A stretch of 10,137 bases of DNA from JBHIBA01 sp046758845. Its GTDB lineage: Bacteria > UBA8248 > JACPRG01 > G963555815. Positions 1-5,638 of this stretch are shown piece by piece (within the stretch, counting starts at the first letter, position 1; each line of letters starts with the position of its first letter). The notes below the pieces were generated by a model. It saw only the letters and a list, made by a program, of their open reading frames with translations, did not search any database and was not told the DNA's origin. The stretch lies in assembly GCA_046758845.1 (NCBI GenBank), contig JBHIBA010000159.1, positions 1 to 10,137 of the forward strand, in the 5' to 3' direction. Position numbers and translations under genes: made by a program.

Positions 1-276
1 CTCGCCGTCAATGCGCGACCAAGCGAGATTCTTCGCTGCGCTCAGAATGACATCAATTATTTATTGCTCCCCTCAGTAACACGGGGCGGGGTTCGGCGAG
101 ACCAACGCGGACCTCCAGGGCAGGCCCACCGGCCGTCACGGACCGGGTTCACCGTATCCACACCTTCGAACTGGTGTATTCGATTTTAAATGTGGGAGAT
201 AAGAGGAAGTCTTTAAAGAACAGCTTCAACTCTGGACGATTCAGCAGCCACGAGCTTCAAAAATCCCAAATTCGCC
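1..276. other. Non-coding region downstream of hisS
   Basis: No credible gene is seen on either strand. The left part (25-51) holds a dispersed-repeat-like core, listed separately. The stretch around 175-250 is clearly more AT-rich than the rest of the window and includes a 10-bp perfect palindrome, TCTTTAAAGA, at 210-219. A short inverted repeat, ACACC/GGTGT, flanks TTCGAACT at 160-177. No hairpin followed by a T-run, as expected for a hisS terminator on the minus strand, could be found, and nothing folds like a tRNA. Confidence 0.6.
25..51 (-). repeat. Dispersed intergenic repeat core (CATTCTGAGCGCAGCGAAGA type)
   Basis: Read on the minus strand, this segment contains CATTCTGAGCGCAGCGAAGA, flanked by GT and TCTC. 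From memory, near-identical cores (CATTCTGAGCGAAGCGAAGA and variants) recur in intergenic regions of many unrelated environmental bacteria such as green sulfur bacteria and Chloroflexi. The ends can pair (ATTCT at 28-32 with AGAAT at 44-48), giving an imperfect hairpin. Only one copy lies in this window, so repetitiveness in this genome is inferred. Its role is unknown; it may be a MITE-like or REP-like element. Confidence 0.55.
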
Positions 277-1539
277 TCAATCTAACCCCTCGCGGATTCG
301 TTGTACAATAAGGTCGAAGGGGACGGCTTGCTGGGAGCCGTCGCGCAGGTCGCGAACCTGGGCCTCCCCCGCCTCGAGCTCGTTCTCGCCGATGAGGACG
401 GCGAACGCCGCGCCCGAACGGTCGGCCTTCTTCATCTGCGCCTTGAGGCTCTTTCCCTCGTAGTCCCACGACACTGCGAGGCCCGCCTTCCGCCACTTCT
501 GGGCCCATCCGAACGCTCGCGACGCCGCTTCTTCGCCCAGCGCAACCAGATAGACCTTGGTTTCGTCGCGCGTTTCCCCTCCGCCGGGGACGAGCGAGAC
601 CAGGCGCTCCACGCCGATGGCGAAACCTGTTGCCGGGGTCGGCGGGCCGCCAAGGGTCTCGACCAGTCCGTCGTAGCGTCCCCCGCCGGCGACGGCGTTC
701 TGGGCCCCGAGTCCTTCGGCTGTTATCTCAAAGGCCGTGTGGGTGTAGTAATCCAGGCCCCGAACGAGGCGCGGGTTGACCCGATAGGGGATCGCTTCCC
801 CTATCAGCAGGCTTTGAACCTCCCGGAAGATCCCTTTCGACTCGGGGCTGACGTGATCGATGTAGGCGGGCGCCCCGGCGGCGACCTTCTGGCAGCCGGG
901 ATTCCTGCAATCCAGAATTCTCAACGGATTATCACGAAACCGGCGGTCGCAGTCCTCGCAGAGCTCCCCCAGCCGGGGTTTGAAATAAGCGCGCAAGGCC
1001 TCCAAGTAGGTGGGCCGGTCCTGCGCATCGCCCAGTGTGTTGATGTGCACGGTCAGGCCTTTGAGGCCGAGGTCTGTGAGGATCTCCCACGCCAGGGCGA
1101 TCACTTCCGCGTCCACGGCGGGATGGGAAGAACCGAGGACCTCACAATTGATCTGGTGGAACTGCCGCAGCCGCCCGGCCTGGGGACGCTCGTAGCGAAA
1201 CATGGGGCCGATGCAGTAGAGCTTGACCGGGTCGCCGCTGCTGCCGAGGTGGTGTTCCAGATAGGCCCGGACGATGGAAGCCGTGGCCTCGGGACGCAGC
1301 GTGAGGCTGTCTCCGCCGCGGTCCTCGAAGGTGTACATCTCCTTGTGGACGATGTCGGTGGCTTCCCCAATCCCCCGCGCAAAGAGGCGGGTCTTCTCAA
1401 ACGTGGGGATCTTGATCTCCCCGAATCCGTAGCGGTGAAAGGCGTCGCGGGCGACGGCCTCCACGCGCTGCCACACGGCGGTCTTCGGAGGCAGGACGTC
1501 CTGGACGCCCCGGACCGCGCGGATCTGTTCCCTCTTCAA
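277..1539 (-). CDS. hisS: Histidyl-tRNA synthetase
   Basis: Cytoplasmic class II aminoacyl-tRNA synthetase that charges tRNA-His with histidine at the expense of ATP. Start chosen at TTG 1539: it gives a 420-residue protein, the usual family length, preceded by AGGGA (1550-1554) ten bases upstream, and lies 19 bp after the sirtuin stop. A longer frame from TTG 1662 would place 41 unconserved residues inside the sirtuin gene and has no family support. Numbered from 1539: the N-terminus reads RAVRGVQDVLPP; motif 2 is FRYERPQAGRLRQFHQ (F114 onward); a Cys pair region, CEDC then CRNPGC, lies mid-protein as in many bacterial HisRS; the histidine-specific RGLDYYT is at about 260-266; GGGRYDGL and motif 3, GFAIGVERLV, follow. 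The C-terminal anticodon-binding domain (about the last 95 residues, KVYLVALGEEA onward) is complete. All catalytic motifs are intact. It is probably the last gene of a comEC-sirtuin-hisS unit. Confidence 0.96.
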   Translation of the reverse strand: MKREQIRAVRGVQDVLPPKTAVWQRVEAVARDAFHRYGFGEIKIPTFEKTRLFARGIGEATDIVHKEMYTFEDRGGDSLTLRPEATASIVRAYLEHHLGSSGDPVKLYCIGPMFRYERPQAGRLRQFHQINCEVLGSSHPAVDAEVIALAWEILTDLGLKGLTVHINTLGDAQDRPTYLEALRAYFKPRLGELCEDCDRRFRDNPLRILDCRNPGCQKVAAGAPAYIDHVSPESKGIFREVQSLLIGEAIPYRVNPRLVRGLDYYTHTAFEITAEGLGAQNAVAGGGRYDGLVETLGGPPTPATGFAIGVERLVSLVPGGGETRDETKVYLVALGEEAASRAFGWAQKWRKAGLAVSWDYEGKSLKAQMKKADRSGAAFAVLIGENELEAGEAQVRDLRDGSQQAVPFDLIVQRIREGLD

Positions 1540-1558
1540 TGGCTTCGCTTCCCTCGGC

Positions 1559-2335
1559 TCAAGGGGACGGGCGCTCCGGGCTTTGCCTTTTCCCCTGTGA
1601 AACGCTTTCGACGATGGCCGGCAGGATCTCGCCCGCCTTTCCCAACAGGGATTCGTCCACAAAGTCGGAAATCAGCGTGGGTTCTGGGTTGACCTCCAGG
1701 ACGTAGGCCCCATTTTGTTTCGCCAGCACGGGGAGATGCGCCGCCGGCTGGACGACGGCGGATGTGCCGGCGACGATCATGAATTCGCACCGGGAGGCTG
1801 CCTCGAAGGCCGCCTCCAACACCTTCGGGTTCAGGCCCTCTCCGAACCACACGACGTTGGGTCTCAACAGAGCCCCGGTCTCGGTCCTCGGGGGGATGGT
1901 CTCCAGCGGAACTTGCCGTTCCTCGAAGATGCGCCCACCCTCAATGCTCCTCATCTCCCAGAGGTTCCCGTGAAGCTCCACGACCCTCTTGCTCCCCGCT
2001 GCGCGGTGGAAGCCGTCGATGTTCTGCGTCAGGAGCGTGAAATTTTCCGAACGTTCCTCCAGAGCCGCCAGGGCCAGATGAGCGGGGTTGGGTTGCGCCC
2101 GGTGAATGACGGACCGCCGCCAATCGTAGAACTCCCAAACGAGTTTGGGGTTCGCCACGAAGGCCTCGGGCGTCGCCAGTTGTTCGGGCCGGTGATTTCG
2201 CCACAGTCCGCCCTCTCCACGGAATGTCGGCACCCCGCTCTCTGCGGACACGCCGGCGCCCGTGAGGGCCACGGTGTAGCGGGAATCGGCCAGGGCGTCC
2301 AAACCCGCCTGGCTGATCTGAGGAAGGGTATTCAG
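1559..2335 (-). CDS. cobB: Sirtuin-family NAD-dependent protein deacylase (SIRT5/CobB type), lacking zinc cysteines
   Basis: Predicted cytoplasmic NAD+-dependent lysine deacylase. Start taken as CTG 2335 (258 aa) because AAGGAGGTG lies seven bases upstream and the result has the usual 20-25 residues before the Rossmann motif. The only conventional start, TTG 2302 (247 aa), has no ribosome site. Numbered from 2335: NAD motif TGAGVSAESGVPTFRG (25-40); FYDWRR with Tyr70 and Arg73 in the Tyr-x-x-Arg spacing that in SIRT5 and E. coli CobB recognises succinyl/malonyl-lysine; TQNIDGFH (103-110); catalytic His122 in ELHGNLW; VVWFGEGL (161-168); then GTSAVVQPAA and EVNPEPT for the rest of the NAD site. 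The oddity is the zinc module: both CxxC pairs are gone (RSIEGGR and PPRTETGALLRP stand in their place) and the only Cys in the protein lies elsewhere. The gene sits 108 bp after comEC and 19 bp before hisS. Family assignment is firm; substrate and activity are inferred. Confidence 0.9.
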   Translation of the reverse strand: MNTLPQISQAGLDALADSRYTVALTGAGVSAESGVPTFRGEGGLWRNHRPEQLATPEAFVANPKLVWEFYDWRRSVIHRAQPNPAHLALAALEERSENFTLLTQNIDGFHRAAGSKRVVELHGNLWEMRSIEGGRIFEERQVPLETIPPRTETGALLRPNVVWFGEGLNPKVLEAAFEAASRCEFMIVAGTSAVVQPAAHLPVLAKQNGAYVLEVNPEPTLISDFVDESLLGKAGEILPAIVESVSQGKRQSPERPSP

Positions 2336-2340
2336 GGCGA

Positions 2341-2349
2341 CACCTCCTT
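2341..2349 (-). promoter_or_regulatory. Strong Shine-Dalgarno for the sirtuin, pointing to a CTG start
   Basis: On the minus strand the sequence reads AAGGAGGTGTCGCCCTGAAT. AGGAGG is a near-perfect anti-16S match and sits seven bases from CTG 2335, which is in frame with the sirtuin. The frame is open back to a stop at 2384-2386 with no ATG, GTG or TTG before 2302. The only other start, TTG 2302, lies about 40 bases from this site, too far to use it. Confidence 0.6.
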
Positions 2350-2443
2350 GCAGGGTAAACGAGGCCGCCTGCGCCTTCTCCGCTCAGACGGGGCTCTCTT
2401 CCGATTCAGGTACGCAAAAGAATGAGTCCGCCGCCCGCGGAAG

Positions 2444-4897
2444 TCAATCCTGTCGAGAGGGTTCGGCGGCGATCCGGGTGGGGGGAATCTCACCGGCCTT
2501 GCCATGGAATCGGTGACGGGGCCTCAGGGTGCTCTCTAGCCGGTAACTCTCCCCGTCGGACCAGAGGCGGACCGCTCCGTCCCGGTCCGTGCGGAAGACG
2601 GCGGCGCCGAGCCGGCCGTAGCGGGAAAGGACCTGGGGGGAAGGATGGCCTCTCCAGGGCCGGCCGGCGGAGATGACGGCGGCGCGCGGGCGGACGTTCT
2701 GTATCAGGCGGAGCGAGCTGGACGTGCGGCTCCCGTGATGGGGCACGCGAAGGACCTCAGCCCGCAGGTCCCCCGCCGATACCGATCGAACCAGCTCCCG
2801 TTCGCCCCTCCGCTCCAGGTCTGAGGCCAGCAGGACGCGGACCTTCCCGTGGACGAGGCGCAGAATCACCGCATGGTCGTTGTCGCGGCGGCGCCTGACG
2901 GCTCTCCGCCCAGGGTCGGGATGAAGGACTTCGATCCGGTAGCCTTGGCCCGCGATGGCCATCCCGCGCCGGAGCGGCCGCACGGGGACGTTTCTTTTTT
3001 CCGCTGCCTGAAGGAGGCGGTCCCGCAGAGGATTCTTGGAGAGAAGGCCGCTTTCCCAAATTTGCCCCACGGACAGCGAGCGCATGACGGCGAAAAGGCC
3101 CTCCGCGTGATCCCGCTCCGGATGGGTCAGGAGGGCGTAGTCCAGCCGGCGAATCCAACGTCTCTCCAGATAGGGCACGACGACCGCCTCCCCGACGTCG
3201 AAGGATTGGGAGAGCTTCCCGGCGGCGTCCACCAGGAGGGTACGTCCGTCAGGCAGTTGAACGAAGGTGGCGTCGGCGTCGCCCACGTCCAGGAAGACGA
3301 TCCCCAGCTCTCCTTTCCTCGTGAGGCCCGTCTGAAAAACCGCCGTCCACACGATCGAGGCCCCGAAAACGGCGCAGGAGGCCCCAACGACCAGCCGTCT
3401 CCAGGTCTTTTGGCGGTTGAGGAGAATGCAGGCCGCCCCCCCGTACAGGGCGAGAAGCATCAGCGGCGTCGGGGGCCGGACGCGGAGAGCCGCTTGCGGG
3501 AGATCGGCGATCCAGCGGGCGCCTTCCACGAGCAGGAAGGTGAGGAAGTGCGCCGCGGGAAACAGAAGCGCCGCCAGCCAGGATGAAAAAGCTCCCAAAA
3601 CGGAGGCCACAAGGCCCGCGGGAACCAGAAGCGAGGCCAGGGGGATCAGCATCAGATTCGCTGCAACGCCGTAAACGGTGACCCGGTGGAAGTGAAACGC
3701 CAGAATCGGGATCATGGCCACCGTGACCAGGACGGTCACGCGGACAAATTCACCCACCCTGCCCTTGAACGAGGATGTTCTCACGCTCGCCAAGATGACC
3801 AGAACGGCCACGAAGGAGAGTTGAAACCCGGCGTCAAAGAGAAAGCGTCCGTCCCAGAGCAAGATCATGAGGGCGGCGAGGCCCAGGCTGTTGAAGTGAT
3901 CTCTGTCCCGTTGCAGACAGCGCGCCAAGAGATAGGTGACGACCATGATCGTGGCCCTGACCGTCGATACCCGGGCGCCGGCGATGATCATGTAGGACAG
4001 CACAAGAGGGACGGTCCCCAGGGCGGCAAAGCGGTCGGGCGTGAGGAAGGTGGGCAATCGGACCTTGACGGCTCTGGGCGTCCAGCGGCCGATGAGAAGC
4101 AGGAGCCGGTAGAGGAAGAAGGCGACGAAACCGACGTGCAAGCCCGAGATGGCCATCAGATGCCCGGTCCCTGAGTCGTAGAAGGCGGTCTGGACGTCTC
4201 GGGGAACTCCTCTGCGTTCGCCGTAAAGAAGGGCGTTCAGCACGCTCGCCCTCGGGGCGGGCAACCGGCTCCGGACGGTGGACGCCAGCCGTTCCCGAAA
4301 CGCGTAGAGGGAGGAAAGAAGAGGGAACCCCGCCTCCCTTTCGAGGACGGCGATTTGCGAGGGGCGGCTCACCCCGCCGACGGCAAAGATTCCTCGGACG
4401 GACAGATAGGTTTCGTGATCGAAAGAGCCCGGGTTTGCGAACCCCTTGGGACGGTGCAAGCGCACCCCCCACGCGCGCAGCCGGTCGCCGTACCGGATGT
4501 CGGCTCCCTTCCAGTAGAGGGTGAGACGCGCCCGGCCGGCCAGGGGAACGGTCCCGCCGCGGCTCTCGGCCCCTTCCATCCGGAGGTAGATCCGGTCGGT
4601 TCGGCGGCCTCGCTCAATGGGGGCGTCCACCCGGGCGTAGAGACCCACCCGTCCGGACGGCAGCGTCGGACGAGCCGTTTGCCAGGGCAACCGGACGTGG
4701 GGGAGACAGAGTCCACCTGCCAGGGCCACAGTTGAGATCCATGCGATCTTTCGTGTCTTTTCGTTGAAAAAAAGATAGGTCAGATATGCGGCTGCCAGAA
4801 TGCCCCAGGTCGCTCTCACAGAGAAGGGGGCCAAGGGAGAGGACAAGAGGGTCCCGCTCAACAGGCAAAGAGCCACGTGAAGGATCGGGGCGTTCAT
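2444..4897 (-). CDS. comEC: DNA internalisation/competence protein ComEC/Rec2
   Basis: Inner-membrane channel that moves one strand of incoming DNA into the cytoplasm during natural transformation. At 817 aa it is full length and has the three expected parts: two N-terminal membrane segments followed by a soluble OB-like region (about 30-190, with the family signature NPGSFDHETYLSVRGIFAVG); a multi-helix competence domain (about 200-520) with HLMAISGLHVG (M248); and a C-terminal metallo-beta-lactamase domain (about 540-790). In the last, the visible ligand motifs are THPERDH (H592, D596, H597), LLASDLE (D693) and VPHHGS (H720, H721). Two motifs deviate mildly from the usual FLDVGQGDA and TGD: here FLDVGDADA and ASD. 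Start ATG 4897 is preceded by GGCGGAAGAG. A candidate promoter lies 30 bp upstream, and the sirtuin and hisS follow in the same direction. No other competence gene is in view, so use for DNA uptake is inferred from the family. Confidence 0.95.
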   Translation of the reverse strand: MNAPILHVALCLLSGTLLSSPLAPFSVRATWGILAAAYLTYLFFNEKTRKIAWISTVALAGGLCLPHVRLPWQTARPTLPSGRVGLYARVDAPIERGRRTDRIYLRMEGAESRGGTVPLAGRARLTLYWKGADIRYGDRLRAWGVRLHRPKGFANPGSFDHETYLSVRGIFAVGGVSRPSQIAVLEREAGFPLLSSLYAFRERLASTVRSRLPAPRASVLNALLYGERRGVPRDVQTAFYDSGTGHLMAISGLHVGFVAFFLYRLLLLIGRWTPRAVKVRLPTFLTPDRFAALGTVPLVLSYMIIAGARVSTVRATIMVVTYLLARCLQRDRDHFNSLGLAALMILLWDGRFLFDAGFQLSFVAVLVILASVRTSSFKGRVGEFVRVTVLVTVAMIPILAFHFHRVTVYGVAANLMLIPLASLLVPAGLVASVLGAFSSWLAALLFPAAHFLTFLLVEGARWIADLPQAALRVRPPTPLMLLALYGGAACILLNRQKTWRRLVVGASCAVFGASIVWTAVFQTGLTRKGELGIVFLDVGDADATFVQLPDGRTLLVDAAGKLSQSFDVGEAVVVPYLERRWIRRLDYALLTHPERDHAEGLFAVMRSLSVGQIWESGLLSKNPLRDRLLQAAEKRNVPVRPLRRGMAIAGQGYRIEVLHPDPGRRAVRRRRDNDHAVILRLVHGKVRVLLASDLERRGERELVRSVSAGDLRAEVLRVPHHGSRTSSSLRLIQNVRPRAAVISAGRPWRGHPSPQVLSRYGRLGAAVFRTDRDGAVRLWSDGESYRLESTLRPRHRFHGKAGEIPPTRIAAEPSRQD

Positions 4898-4926
4898 CTC
4901 TTCCGCCTGATTTAGGGACTGATTTT

Positions 4927-4955
4927 CTTATATCATCGCGCTGTTCGCCCGACAA
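4927..4955 (-). promoter_or_regulatory. Candidate sigma70-type promoter for comEC-sirtuin-hisS
   Basis: On the minus strand TTGTCG (4955-4950) and TATAAG (4932-4927) are separated by exactly 17 bases. The -10 matches the consensus at five of six positions and the -35 at four of six. Transcription would start near 4920, giving a leader of about 23 bases before the comEC ATG at 4897. This is the most AT-rich part of the divergent intergenic region. Confidence 0.55.
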
Positions 4956-5015
4956 GCCGCTCAATCCCACTCGTGGCCGCAAAGGAAGGAGCTTTGAGGC
5001 GGGTGAACCCAGGGG

Positions 5016-5044
5016 TTGCCAGTAAGGGACGCCGCAATTAACAT
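5016..5044 (+). promoter_or_regulatory. Candidate sigma70-type promoter for lipoprotein-aspS
   Basis: TTGCCA (5016-5021) and TAACAT (5039-5044) are separated by 17 bases. The start would fall near 5051, about 42 bases before the lipoprotein ATG at 5093. This makes the gene start at GTG 5054 unlikely, since it would be almost leaderless with no upstream ribosome site. The promoter is back to back with the comEC promoter, the two -35 boxes being about 60 bp apart. Confidence 0.45.
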
Positions 5045-5092
5045 GCAGACGCTGTGAGGAGGGCGCCCCTGGGCCTGAGGAGCGGGAATCCG

Positions 5093-5605
5093 ATGAGGCC
5101 GGGTCGTGTGAGGCTGTCTCTCATCTTGTCTGTATTCGCCCTGGGGCTTTTGATCGGTTGCGGCCGCTCCCAAAAGGGTCCGGCGCCGGACCCGCTGGCC
5201 GCGCTGCTGCCGGATGTGCCTCGCCATCAGGCCCTCATTCTGTTGAGAACCCATTTGCCCAAGGTCGTTACGTGCCCTTCCACGATTGAAATGACGGAGA
5301 ACGCAGTCTCGTGGGTGGATATTCACTCTTGCCATCCGACCGACCTCAGGCGCAGGCTGCGGTTCAGGGACATCCAGGCGACCCGCCTGATCCGGGAGAA
5401 AGTTCACATGGGATTCGATCAACGCTGGCTTGATGTGTTGCACAACGGAAGCTGGATCCCCGTCGGCAGGGGCGTAGGGAGGGGCCTCGGGAGGGAGGCG
5501 CGCATGCTTGCCCTGGAGGGCGTCAAGGCCGCTCTGGAACGACTGAGCCCGGGACGCGAAACACCCCATGAATGGAAGGTGCAGCCCAGACCTTTTCTTT
5601 TCTGA
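5093..5605 (+). CDS. Predicted lipoprotein of unknown function
   Basis: A 170-residue protein not recognised as a known family. ATG 5093 was chosen because it opens a textbook lipoprotein signal: basic MRPGRVR, a hydrophobic stretch (L8-I21), and the lipobox LIGC with Cys23 as the lipidated residue. Gly at +2 favours the outer membrane in Gram-negatives. GAGGAG at 5077-5082 is a usable ribosome site. An upstream in-frame GTG (5054), or a CTG (5069) behind AGGAGG, would only add a tail before the signal. The mature part is short, basic and without repeats. It has two further cysteines, C61 and C80, that could form a disulfide in the periplasm, and a Gly/Arg-rich segment (VGRGVGRGLGREAR) before a final helix. 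It lies 33 bp before aspS, so it is probably co-transcribed with it. Function cannot be stated. Confidence 0.75.
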   Translation: MRPGRVRLSLILSVFALGLLIGCGRSQKGPAPDPLAALLPDVPRHQALILLRTHLPKVVTCPSTIEMTENAVSWVDIHSCHPTDLRRRLRFRDIQATRLIREKVHMGFDQRWLDVLHNGSWIPVGRGVGRGLGREARMLALEGVKAALERLSPGRETPHEWKVQPRPFLF

Positions 5606-5638
5606 AAGCCTCTTTCAAGGATAGGGGATCGGGGTTTC

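Noticed and set aside
60..200. Possible tRNA suggested by GGTTC and TTCGAA strings
   Set aside because: No acceptor, D, anticodon and T stems can be assembled together; only a 5-bp stem around TTCGAACT is present.
1540..1662. Longer hisS start at TTG 1662
   Set aside because: It adds 41 unconserved residues that lie inside the sirtuin gene, whereas TTG 1539 gives the normal family length, agrees with known residue numbering (RGLDYYT near 260) and has an upstream AGGGA.
301..1692. 463-codon open frame on the plus strand opposite hisS
   Set aside because: It is the antisense shadow of hisS in GC-rich DNA; its translation has no recognisable motif, while hisS has every class II motif.
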